A stretch of 64,000 nt of DNA from Impatiens glandulifera (taxonomy: Eukaryota; Streptophyta; Magnoliopsida; Ericales; Balsaminaceae), in the NCBI RefSeq assembly GCF_907164915.1, contig NC_061870.1, positions 1,347,501-1,411,500 of the forward strand, read 5' to 3'. The position numbers and the translations under genes are program-made. This document shows, one piece after another, positions 1 through 8,396 of the stretch; position 1 is the stretch's first letter, and each line of letters begins with the position of its first letter. The notes below the pieces were generated by a model that was not told where the DNA came from, searched no databases, and saw only the letters and a program-made list of their open reading frames with translations.

Positions 1-1
1 C

Positions 2-241
2 TGTGACAACACCAGTGCCATAGCGATTACATACAATCCGGTGTTGCACTCAAGAACAAAGCATATTGATATCCGACACCATTTCATCCGGGAGCATGTT
101 CAGGAGAAACACATCCGGCTGGAATATGTATCAACCGAGCAACAAGTAGCGGACATATTTACAAAACCGCTACAAGAAGCTAAGTTTTCTCACTTTCGAA
201 ATATTTTGGGAATTACTAATCTTAATCAATTGATATCATGA
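2..241 (+). CDS. C-terminal end of copia RNase H (partial, runs off the left edge)
   Basis: The frame is open from base 2 to the TGA at 239-241 (79 codons). It carries the copia RNase H end signature: CDNTSA, then HSRTKHIDIRHHFIRE, then an ADIFTKPL-type block about 35 residues later. RNase H removes the RNA strand of the RNA-DNA hybrid during reverse transcription. The protein ends about 20 residues after the FTKPL block, as is usual for copia pol. No stop or frameshift is visible in this part. The same block occurs, damaged, on the minus strand at 33438-33692. Confidence 0.9.
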   Translation, partial: CDNTSAIAITYNPVLHSRTKHIDIRHHFIREHVQEKHIRLEYVSTEQQVADIFTKPLQEAKFSHFRNILGITNLNQLIS

Positions 242-854
242 TTATGCATGCATGTAAGAAACCGGGATATGTGTTCAGGGAGAAGCTCTCGCTTTTCAAA
301 CCATATTCAAATAGGCCATTGATAAATCAAAAATGCTAACCGGGAGGAAGTCTCCGGTTATGCCCGATTACTTCATAATTTCAAATCACATGTATATTCA
401 CTATACGGTTGAAATAACCAGGTTGAAGTAGATATAATAAATCCAAAGTTGAACAAATGTTGACATAAATCAACGTTTCTTCACAATCAGAACAAAATAT
501 CCTACTAAAACCGGTCATGGAAAACCGCTTAGTACAAATGCATTCTGGTCTGATAGAATGAACTTCTCCGACTAACCTGGGATGACTGACTGAGTTTTCA
601 TGCATATTTTGAAAAATGAAGCCTATAATCAATAAAAATAAGTCTACCACAATCGAGATGACGACATGTGTCCATCATCAAGAGAGGGAGACTCACATCT
701 TGTCAATAGATATTTGTCATCATTATTATCTTGGTAATAATTAGATTTTATCTTGGAAATAAACTTTAGTTACTTCAACAAGTTAAAGTCTATTAAATGA
801 CTGATGACATCATCAAGCATGCTTAAAACTCATTAATCTAGCCGAACCTCTGGC
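242..854 (+). other. Spacer between pol and first accessory ORF
   Basis: No ORF worth calling. It contains several ACCGGGA, TCCGGTT and AACCGGT words (about 270-520), the same palindromic core that is dense in the LTR at 4697-5913. It ends in the putative promoter of the accessory gene. Confidence 0.5.
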
Positions 855-862
855 TATATAAA
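855..862 (+). promoter_or_regulatory. TATA box of first accessory ORF
   Basis: TATATAAA lies 83 bases before the ATG at 945, followed by a pyrimidine- and A-rich leader ending in a CTCTCTCTC tract. Position and leader composition fit a plant RNA polymerase II promoter. The accessory ORF may therefore be transcribed separately from the LTR transcript. Confidence 0.55.
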
Positions 863-944
863 CCACCCTTAAAACCTTCACAAAACCTCACAAGTTCACT
901 ATTCACAAGTATCACTCTTGAGATAAACTCTCTCTCTCAAAAAC

Positions 945-1682
945 ATGAACACCAACTCCCTAGCAAAGAAGATTCTGTTGGCAGATTTTAATTCAATCTA
1001 CCAATATGAAGATCACGAAGTCAAAGAAATGTTCTTAGCCGTAGAAAGAAGCGGGCTAAGAAGTTTCCTAGAAAACAGATTCATTCTTGACTACCTAGTA
1101 GTCGAAGAATTCTTTCAGACCGGAAAAGAAGTGCATCGAGATATAATCGTTGCACAAGTCTACGGTCAAAAGTTCTTATTCAGCGAGACGGATTTCGCTG
1201 TATACTGCGGTTTGCCCAATGAAGGGGTAACCGACTTAACATACTCCCCGGTGACCATGGAAGAGATGTGTCGCCGGTTCTCAGGATCTGACATCCCGGT
1301 TAAACCCTGGGGTGCTAAAAGCCAACTTTCTCATAAGTACCAGCTTCTCTGTGAGATTCTGGGAAAGTCCGTTTTGGGCAGAGAGAAAAGTTACTATTAC
1401 ACCCAAAGGCTCTTCGAGATGATGATCGCTGTAACGGTTGGGACACCGGTTAACTGGTCCTGGATCATCTTCAGTAACTTGAAGAAGATGCTCCTCTCAA
1501 ACAAAACCGGCTACGCTCCTCAGCTGAGCGGTTTCTGTGCAAGTCTGGACATCCACTCCGGACCATTCGTAACTCTCCATTCAAGGCATGTGCTCACCAA
1601 GGAAAGAGTACAAGAGATGATCGACCGGTGGGAAGCAGTCAAGGCTAGAAGAAATCAAGCGGCTGAGTCATCCAACGTCTAG
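945..1682 (+). CDS. Accessory protein aORF-a (retroelement-borne, unknown function)
   Basis: An intact ORF of 245 residues. Start choice: the ATG follows a TATA box and leader, and the protein begins like its relatives at 2126, 16224 and 32607. The family shows a DF-x-S/D-I/V motif near residue 15, SGL(R/Q)xFL near 47, an EFF block near 65, LPxEG near 105, a (S)SDxPxKxxGxK block near 130, FEMMIAVTVGTPVNWSWI near 170 and QLSGF near 202. It is highly charged and looks globular, with no membrane segment. No enzyme motif is recognised. Similar proteins recur as hypothetical proteins in some asterid genomes (recalled, not searched). Transcription may come from its own promoter. Possible roles include nucleic-acid binding or counter-silencing, but this is not shown by the sequence. 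Confidence 0.8.
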   Translation: MNTNSLAKKILLADFNSIYQYEDHEVKEMFLAVERSGLRSFLENRFILDYLVVEEFFQTGKEVHRDIIVAQVYGQKFLFSETDFAVYCGLPNEGVTDLTYSPVTMEEMCRRFSGSDIPVKPWGAKSQLSHKYQLLCEILGKSVLGREKSYYYTQRLFEMMIAVTVGTPVNWSWIIFSNLKKMLLSNKTGYAPQLSGFCASLDIHSGPFVTLHSRHVLTKERVQEMIDRWEAVKARRNQAAESSNV

Positions 1683-2013
1683 CCTATATGTTCCTCTGTC
1701 CAATTTTAACTTTCTTTCCAAAACCGGTAATTTTGCTGTACTACCGGTTTTGCACCTCAACTAATGAAGCATATTTCCTTCCTCTTTTAATCCAAAATCT
1801 AAAATCATAAATGATCAAATATTTATTGTGCCGTATCAAAACAAAATAAGATCACTCTTGGAAACACAAATATTCATTCTCAATAAACATGCCTGACTTG
1901 ATTAGACAAGACATGCCTTTATTCTCTTGGAAAATCACAAAGACATTAATGACTAGACATGAACGGCTAGAATTTTCAAATATTCTCATTAAATGCTCTC
2001 AACCGTTCCAAGC
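1683..2013 (+). other. Spacer / promoter region between the two accessory ORFs
   Basis: AT-rich, with two ACCGGT words just after the first stop. A short frame at 1889-2080 overlaps the TATA box and leader and is not likely to be coding. AACCGTT at 2001-2007 precedes the TATA box, as GACCGTT precedes it in the LTR. Confidence 0.45.
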
Positions 2014-2020
2014 TATAAAA
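2014..2020 (+). promoter_or_regulatory. TATA box of second accessory ORF
   Basis: TATAAAA in the context AACCGTTCCAAGCTATAAAA. The LTR promoter at 5253-5280 has GACCGTT, a short spacer, then GCTATAAAA, and the solo LTR at 59986-60012 is alike. The internal promoter thus resembles an LTR core promoter. The ATG of the ORF is 106 bases downstream. Confidence 0.6.
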
Positions 2021-2125
2021 GGGGATTCATTTCTCCATTTTCAAAACACACCTCCAGCATTCCTTCTCTCTAAAACTTGAAAGTTCAAAAAAATCCTTCC
2101 AAAACCTTCCTCAATCCTCCACATA

Positions 2126-2974
2126 ATGTCGGCCGAACTCAGAAATACCCTTATCGTCGATTTCGAAGATATCAAAGATAGTGCATACTATGAATGCATT
2201 TTTCAGCATATCATAGATTCAGGACTCCAAGGCTTTCTTAAAGGTTCGGACACTATCCTTGTGGAGGAGGTGTGTGAATTCTTCAACAACAGTCATATTC
2301 TAGATGATGGTAGCATCCGCACCATCGTCGACGGTCAATTCCTTCAGTTTATCGAGGAGGAATTCGCCAACTTCTTTCACCTTCCGACCGAAGGTTTTTC
2401 GGACTTCCCAACACCTTTTCTACCGGCTAAGGAAGACTTCTTCCAGATTTTCTCTTCTTCCGACGCTCCGATCAAGGACTTTGGAAAGAAAGAAACCCTC
2501 GCTCCTCACTACCAAGTCCTGCATGACTTGGTTCACAGGTCTATCATGGGCCAAATGCCTAACCAAAACTATAACCGGGAGGCATTTGACATCATGATAG
2601 CCATCATTCGAAACTCGTCGATCAACTGGGCAACCTACCTCTTCAACAAACTGAAGCGGCTCATGACCGCTGCAAGGGGAAGGACCAGTTTCGCTCCTCA
2701 AATCACCCTGTTCCTGTTGTCCAAGCGTCGCAACCTTGGAATCGGTGTTCCGGTTGGACCATCCAACACTATCACTATACTCATGATGCACAGGTGGATA
2801 TCAAGAATTGAGGAACGATCACCTGAAAACACCATGGAAAAGTGGTACGAAAGGAGGATGGAAGGGGATGGTTCACAGAAGACTAAATTTTTCTTTGTCT
2901 TTCCTTTCCGGTTTTTGGTCATTTTGTTGTACGACCAAAAACCGCTCAATGTTCACCATTTCCGTTATTTATGA
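2126..2974 (+). CDS. Accessory protein aORF-b, tandem paralogue of aORF-a
   Basis: 282 residues, open throughout. It matches aORF-a domain for domain: VDFEDI near residue 11, SGLQGFL near 32, EFF near 48, LPTEGFSDF near 90, SSSDAPIKDFGKKE near 112, FDIMIAIIRNSSINWATYLFNKLKRL near 155, FAPQ near 190. The family domain ends near residue 250. The last 30 or so residues are phenylalanine-rich and read like untranslated sequence or intron, so the true C-terminus may be spliced onto the ORF at 3198. Duplication of the accessory gene inside one element, each copy with a promoter and no lesion, is unusual. Function unknown. Confidence 0.75.
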   Translation: MSAELRNTLIVDFEDIKDSAYYECIFQHIIDSGLQGFLKGSDTILVEEVCEFFNNSHILDDGSIRTIVDGQFLQFIEEEFANFFHLPTEGFSDFPTPFLPAKEDFFQIFSSSDAPIKDFGKKETLAPHYQVLHDLVHRSIMGQMPNQNYNREAFDIMIAIIRNSSINWATYLFNKLKRLMTAARGRTSFAPQITLFLLSKRRNLGIGVPVGPSNTITILMMHRWISRIEERSPENTMEKWYERRMEGDGSQKTKFFFVFPFRFLVILLYDQKPLNVHHFRYL

Positions 2975-3197
2975 AATATTTAATCTTCAAAGTTTCCAGT
3001 TATCATTTATATCTTTCTTTTCGGTTTCTTAAACTTATACACAAAATCTCAAGGTTAACCTAAAATCTTCCGGTTAGCAAGTCTTCAAGTAAAACCGGAA
3101 CCTCGAGCAAAAATGAAAAGTTTGAAAAACTTAACCGCCCACGGTTTTACCTCTCAAAATTTACCGCCCATGGGTTTTCCGCACTTACCGCCAAGCA
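2975..3197 (+). other. Spacer before third ORF, possible intron
   Basis: T-rich at first, then two similar AACCGCCCA(C/T)GG-type words. It ends CCAAGCAG directly before the open frame resumes, which could be a splice acceptor. No coding signal inside. Confidence 0.35.
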
Positions 3198-4292
3198 GTG
3201 GAGAATGCCTTTCAAGAAACTAAAGGAGCGACGCTAAATCCGATTGAAATGAGAATGGCCGAACGGTTCATTGCGGTGCGAGAAAAGATAGTACAAAATC
3301 TCGATCTTTTTGATATGCAGTGGAGGAAAGGTTGCCAAAGCCAACTCAATAATGCCGACCTATATCAAAGTAAGCCATTCTATGCAGTCGATGAGACATC
3401 CGGAACGACGGAAAACCTGGAACAAAACACTTCTCAAACCGCTAAAGCTCCGGAAATCGATCAAATTAAGCAAGCGGTGGTTGATACAGTTGATTCATGC
3501 CTTGGAAGATATAAAACCGCAACCGATGAGAGGATTGCAACGGATGAAGTTAATCTGTCAAACTCTATGAAGTCCATGATAGATACGGCTATGCAGACCT
3601 CAGTCAAAACTTTGATCGCCGAGTCCATCTAAACCGCAACCGCTCCATTATTAGACATGCTGCAGGCAATGGCCATTCAAATTGGGGAGATGTCCAAAGT
3701 TCAAGTCAGCACAACTCAAACGCAAATCGAATCGGATGCTGAAACCGCTAAGAGGCTGCAAGAGGAAGAAATGGAAAGGATACGGTTGCAAAAGGAGATT
3801 GAAGACAAAGACTATGAGTTTGCTCAGAAGTGCAACGAGGAGGAACAGGCCAACATCCAGAAACTTCCACCGGTTCAACCGTCCCATTCAATGAACACAA
3901 GGAATAAGAAGAAACGAAGCGCGGTTGTGAACGTAATCAAGCGGGCCGAACAAAGAGTTGTTGTACCAATCGCGCTAAATGTGCAACCGCTTGATGAAGA
4001 AGAAGAAGATGCTGAGGAACTTAACCAGCGGAAGAGAAGGGCAGTTGAGGGCTCAACCGCAACTCCAAGCTTCAGACCAACTATTGCTCCACCGCGTCCT
4101 CCACCAAAACCGGTTTGTGCCAATTTTGGGTTCAGCAAAAAGACTCCAAGCCATTCGAGTGTATGGGCCGGAATGCTGATTGATGCTGAAAGACGTGAGA
4201 GAGAGTGGAAGGCAAGAGAAGAAGAAGAAAGAAGACAGCTTGAGAAAGCACTGGAAAAAGAGCTTCACAAGGGGGGACCATCCAAGCCCTAA
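3198..4292 (+). pseudogene. Coiled-coil C-terminal part of accessory gene, one in-frame stop
   Basis: One frame runs from about 3180 to the TAA at 4290-4292, broken only by TAA at 3630-3632. There is no ATG at the left end, so it may be an exon continuing aORF-b. The part before the stop is helical and polar. After it come a long charged coiled coil (about 3740-3860, E/K/R/Q-rich), a basic patch with NTRNKKKRSA (nuclear-localisation-like), an acidic EEEEDAEE run, a proline-rich stretch with PPRPPPKP, and a final coiled coil rich in E and R. No enzyme motif. The minus-strand relatives at 12830-15479 and 30445-31863 have the same order of basic patch, linker and helical parts. Confidence 0.65.
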
Positions 4293-4450
4293 TCTCTCTT
4301 TATTTCCGTCAAAACAATTTATGTTTAATTATGACTCGGAACTTGGTTACTTTATTTTTCTGGTAGTTTCAACATACATTTTTGGAAAATCAAACACATG
4401 CTTTTGAAACATCTTCTTCCAACAAAAAATAATTAAAACGCTAAACAAGC
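4293..4450 (+). other. 3' untranslated stretch of the element
   Basis: AT-rich sequence between the last ORF and the tandem polypurine-tract repeat. Nothing else seen. Confidence 0.4.
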
Positions 4451-4721
4451 TTTTCAAAACCGGCCACTCAGTACAAGTTTTAAATATTTATTCTAAATAA
4501 TAAAAAAGGGAGAAATTGATAGAAAAATTAAGTAAGTTAATTTTTCAAAACCGGCCACTCATTACAAGTTTTGAATATTTATTCTAAATAATCAAAAAGG
4601 GATAAATTGATAGAAAAATTAAGTAAGTTAATTTTCAAAACCGGCCACTCATTACAAGTTTGAATATTTATTCTAAATAATCAAAAAGGGAGAAATTGAT
4701 AGAAAAATTAAGTAAGTTAAT
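4451..4721 (+). repeat. Three tandem copies of a 90-91 bp unit holding polypurine tract and LTR start
   Basis: Units 4451-4541, 4542-4631 and 4632-4721 are nearly identical. Each runs from TTTTCAAAACCGGCCACT through a purine tract AAAAAGGG(A/T)(G/T)AAAT-type to TGATAGAAAAATTAAGTAAG. The last copy of TGATAG... at 4697 is the start of the 3' LTR. So the plus-strand primer site plus the first 25 or so bases of U3 have been triplicated. The middle unit has a changed tract (GGGATAAAT). Confidence 0.85.
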
Positions 4722-5273
4722 TTTTGGAACCGGCCAGACGGACTAAACAGTTGTTAACTTTCATGTGCAGATACAGATCAAAACCGTATGAACCGGTTGG
4801 GGGCATCAAAACCGGTTGCTGCTATATTTCAAAGAAATCAGTTCCAAGTGATCAAGTTAAAGATCAGAGGAACCGGTTTTTACTTTCTCAAGCGACCGGT
4901 CAGCAAAGACAAAAGTTTACAAACCAGCGGATCATACAACACAAGACACAAAAACCGGAAGATGCAAACTTCAAGAGTGACGTACCATGACGAAAGAAAT
5001 GTGTCTTGAAAGAATAAAAGAAGATCGGATCCGATCGGAAGCATGCGAGGAAAACAATGATGCTTTATTGATCCGAAGTTGACAACCTGAGGTGCATGTC
5101 CAACACGTGTCCAAATCTGAAAACCGGCTATGTCATCTTCTGCTTAGAGCTGCCTGCATGACTGCCAGGTGGTGAGGAAAGTGAAGCGTGCAAGCAACCT
5201 TTCTGCACCAGGCGTGATAACGAGCGGCCAATCTCAAGGAGAGAGAAGAAAATGACCGTTGGCTCTTCTCAGC

Positions 5274-5280
5274 TATAAAA
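5274..5280 (+). promoter_or_regulatory. LTR TATA box with upstream CCAAT and GACCGTT
   Basis: GGCCAATCTCAAGGAGAGA, then GACCGTT at 5254, then GCTATAAAA. The order is shared with the solo LTR (CCAATCAGATTCAAGGAGA, GACCGTT, CTATAAAA). This is the probable U3 core promoter. Confidence 0.7.
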
Positions 5281-5543
5281 GGAAGACGAAACGTCTTCAT
5301 TAAATGCAAGTTACGGATTACGAAAAACAAATCATAAAAGCATTAAGTTCTAGAGAGATAAAACTTTCATATTCCAAACCGGTGTGTCTGAAACCGGAAG
5401 CTTTTTGTGTGTTGTTGTGTTGAGTTATTGTATTACATCAAAGAGTGAGTTGGTGTAACCGGCGAGTAGAGAGTTGGGCTCGACCGGCAGTGTTGTTGTA
5501 ACTATAAAAGTTAGTGGAGATCCTTCTCATAACCTGAGAAGAA

Positions 5544-5580
5544 GGGGTGACGTAGGAGGGTTTGCTCCGAACATCCATAA
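5544..5580 (+). promoter_or_regulatory. Conserved LTR block downstream of TATA (R/U5)
   Basis: GGGGTGACGTAGGA followed by CTCCGAACATCCATAA. The same two words, similarly spaced, occur at 60257-60294 and, on the minus strand, in the otherwise different LTR at 38542-38584. Such conservation across LTR families suggests a functional RNA or DNA element. Its role is unknown. Confidence 0.6.
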
Positions 5581-5969
5581 AAATTCTTGTCTTGTGTTCT
5601 TTCTTTTGCTTTCATTACTTATCTACTTATCCTAACCTCAAACCAAATTAATCATACTCCTTAAACCGGTCCACTCATATCCATAAACCGACTCCTTCTA
5701 AAACATCATCTAAAGTCGCATACGTTGCTTCAACCTGAAACAGACATTTCCGCCCTTGAACTCGGTTCAAGAGTCTGTGACAGTTTGCGCAGTGTTGAGA
5801 ACGGTTTTAGTCTTTAACCGGACTATCACCAAAGAGTTGTGTGTGTTGTAAGCGGCCACCCTTCCCGAAACCGGAAACACCCCGGTCCTCCAAGGGCGTC
5901 CCCGATCATAACACCTCCAAATATAGAAAACCACAAAAAAATGAAAACATGCAAACAAACTAGTCTTAA

Positions 5970-7738
5970 GACCAATGGGTCAGATGGTTTGGCCCTTGAA
6001 ACGTGGATCCGAGCGCGAGCTGTCCAATTGTCTAGATCGGTGTGGGCTTCAGCAGCTTGTCGGTCCAAAGACAAGCCATGGCTTCAAGTTTCTTGGTTAA
6101 ACAGTTAGCCACATCTTAGGACTTCGATCGTAACCAAGGCCAGAAGATAATGTTTCTTGAAAAAGCATCGTTGGTCGGATGCCAAGGAGCTCCTCGGTCT
6201 ATTGTATGATTTATTGGTCGGCTGGTTAAAGTTTTATCGATCGGATAACAATCATCTCATCGGTCGGATGTCAGTCATTTCTTGTGCCGAAAGGGAGCCA
6301 TACTTTCTATTGTGGCTTTCTTTTCTTGGTCGAAAGAAGCCACGGTTGGATTGTCTTCTTCCACTAGACATATGTTAAGTTCGCATAGGCCGATTTCATT
6401 TGCCATCCTTTTCGACAAACCATCATCGAAATAGATAGGATTCATTCCTAGGCCTCTTTAAACTTGTTTACACTTGTCTCACATTCATATAACAATTCGA
6501 AGCTCGTTGGAGCATCCTCGGAAAAATGACAATGTCACTACAAAATTATGAGTGTCATAAACCGCTATAAATCAATATGGCTTATTGTCAATTCGATCTA
6601 TGAACTTGTAGGAACTTATATCATCCTTCTTAACATGTCTTAAATGAACTTAACAGCATCATTTATTAAAGAATCTGATTGTCATTTATTTCACTACATT
6701 TTGAGAACATCCATCAAATATCAAAACAGTCATTCAAAATTAATCATAACACAATCTAATATGTTTTTATAATGATTCAGATTCTTCATTCTCAAACAAG
6801 TGCTCTAGAATGACAACTCAATTTTTTGAAATTTAAAAATTAAATTAGGCAATTCATAATTACAATGAATGGAAAAAATGTAATCCAACATAAATCATCT
6901 AAGAAACATAACAAGATCATCGAATCGAAGAACAATACACTATATAAAAAATAAAAAACTCAGAAGTATATAAACTAAAATGTGTTAATAATTCAAATTG
7001 CATGAAGAATGGGAGCTTATAATATGCTCAAAACAGTTTTTGCAAGCTTAATGAAATTTTTAGAATTCATGAAACAAACATTAGATTGCTTCTCTAGAAT
7101 TTCCTAAATAAAACGAAACTTTAGTAACAATAATGACAAAATTTCTCTTAGGCCTTCTCTTGCTCTAAGGTCGCGTGCCCTCTCTCAAATGAAGCTTACG
7201 ATCCTATTTGTAATCATTCGAGGCACCATTCATCTTGAGCGCATCCAACTTTTGAATTCTCCAATTTGCCCCAAATATTTCTCGTACAAAATTGAGGTTG
7301 AAATAGTGATTTAGATAGCATGTATCTATTGTATAATCATTCTTATCATCTTGTTGCCATGTGGGGACTTTAGGGGATTAAACGGTTGTCTTTATAGATT
7401 TTTAGAAATTATCAAGAAAACCTTTTTTATTTGTTCTTCACGTATTCATTGTTGTTTTTGTCCGAAGGAAGAAAGGAATAGATGGGACACTTGGAACGCG
7501 AGTCGCACAATAGAATAGAAGAGAACTGGGTCTTCTACGTTGGAGGCAAGGGTCGTGGGTTAGATTCAAAACAAGCTAGACTAGGGCTTTTCAGAATTAG
7601 AGGGTCTTGTGGGTTGATATTTCTGTGTCTATCTATTAACTTACTTCATGTGCTTGTTGACTAGTGCATTGAATAATTTATCGACTTGGCCAAATCGCAT
7701 GGTTGACTGGCTCTCCTCTTTGTCGTCTAGCGGTTCAC
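5970..7738 (-). repeat. Dispersed gypsy-LTR-like repeat, copy 1, left part
   Basis: By eye homologous to 23620-24057 joined to 27977-29780. Shared landmarks include the TCTAGATCG region, CATTCCTAGGCCTCT, ATCAAATATCAAAACAGTCAT, ACTCAGAAGT(A/G)TATAAA, TACGATCCTATTT and CTATTGTATAA. Copy 2 lies directly upstream, on the minus strand, of a gypsy gag remnant, so this is probably LTR plus leader of a Ty3/gypsy family. The copy is cut at 7738 by the CACTA element and resumes at 19998. The exact left end is uncertain. Short frames inside (6157-6378, 7482-7664) are not supported as genes. Confidence 0.65.
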
Positions 7739-7776
7739 CACTAGTAAAAATAGAGTTTTACAGAAAGATTTTTATG
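7739..7776 (+). repeat. Left terminal inverted repeat of the CACTA element
   Basis: CACTAGTAAAAAT matches the right end exactly. The next 25 bases match with a few differences. Confidence 0.88.
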
Positions 7777-8396
7777 ATAGATATATCAATCTTTTGGTAA
7801 AGGAAGAAATTTGTCGTTAATTCATTGATATATGTCGGCATTAATTCATGAAACGATGACAGTTTTAGTCTATATCTATCAGCATTAGATCCTTTCAAAA
7901 AAGAGCTTTTTTTGAAGGGGAAATGCCCAAATATCTAGTCTATATTTTTCGACTTTGGCCCTTCCAAAAAAAATGCTAAGTGTTGGGGTTTTATAGAAGG
8001 GATATGCCGAAAGATTTAGTCTAAATCTGTAAGTTTTGTCCCTTTAAAAAATAGAAAAATATTTCTAAAAAATAGCAAAATCTGTAAGTGTTGGGTTTTT
8101 CTTAAGGGGATATACCGAAAGATGTAGTCTATATTTTTTGGCTTTGACCCATTCCAAAAATAGAAAAAAAAAATCTAAGTGTTGGGTTTCTCTAGAGGGG
8201 ATATACTTAAAGTTTTAGTCTAAAACTGTCAGTTATGGCATTCCAAAAAATAGTAAAAAATTAATAAGTGTTGGGTTTTCTGGAGGGGATATATGCCGAA
8301 ACATGTAGACTAAATTTGTTGGCTTTACATCTAAATACCAAAACATTATCAACATATCTTCCGGCAATGACCTTCTTCACTAATTTCTTTTCCCTT
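7777..8396 (+). repeat. Left subterminal repeats of the CACTA element
   Basis: Repeated AGTCTA(A/T)ATCT...GTTTGT/TTCGACTTTG-type words separated by GTGTTGGGTTTT and GGGGATATGCCGAAAGAT, about every 90-100 bp. In CACTA elements such subterminal repeats are the usual binding sites of the TNPA-type protein. Confidence 0.6.

Larger units (their letters stand above)
1..5913 (+). mobile_element. 3' part of a Ty1/copia LTR retrotransposon with accessory genes
   Basis: Order on the + strand: end of RNase H (2-241), spacer, two accessory ORFs (945-1682, 2126-2974), a broken third ORF (3198-4292), polypurine tracts and a 3' LTR (4697-5913). The 5' LTR, gag and most of pol lie outside the window. An extra gene downstream of pol is known from Sire/Maximus-type copia elements, where it is called env-like. 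I see no signal peptide or membrane segment in these accessory ORFs, so I do not call them env. The whole element is rich in ACCGG/CCGGT, in coding and non-coding parts alike. Confidence 0.85.
4697..5913 (+). repeat. 3' LTR of the + strand copia element
   Basis: It starts TGATAG after the purine tract and ends GATCATAACA. End and middle match the solo LTR at 59344-60625: CCAAT region, GACCGTT, TATA, GGGGTGACGTAGGA, CTCCGAACATCCATAA, and the terminal TTTAACCGGA...CCCCGGTCCTCC block. At least 14 ACCGG/CCGGT words are scattered through it. The 5-bp duplication cannot be tested because the other end is outside the window. Confidence 0.85.

Noticed and set aside
381..650. Minus-strand 89-codon frame
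   Set aside because: No motif. It lies in the spacer of the + strand element and has no support.
945..2974. Accessory ORFs as ordinary host genes or env glycoproteins
   Set aside because: Their position between copia pol and the 3' LTR, and recurrence in three elements, makes host genes unlikely. No signal peptide or membrane segment supports env.
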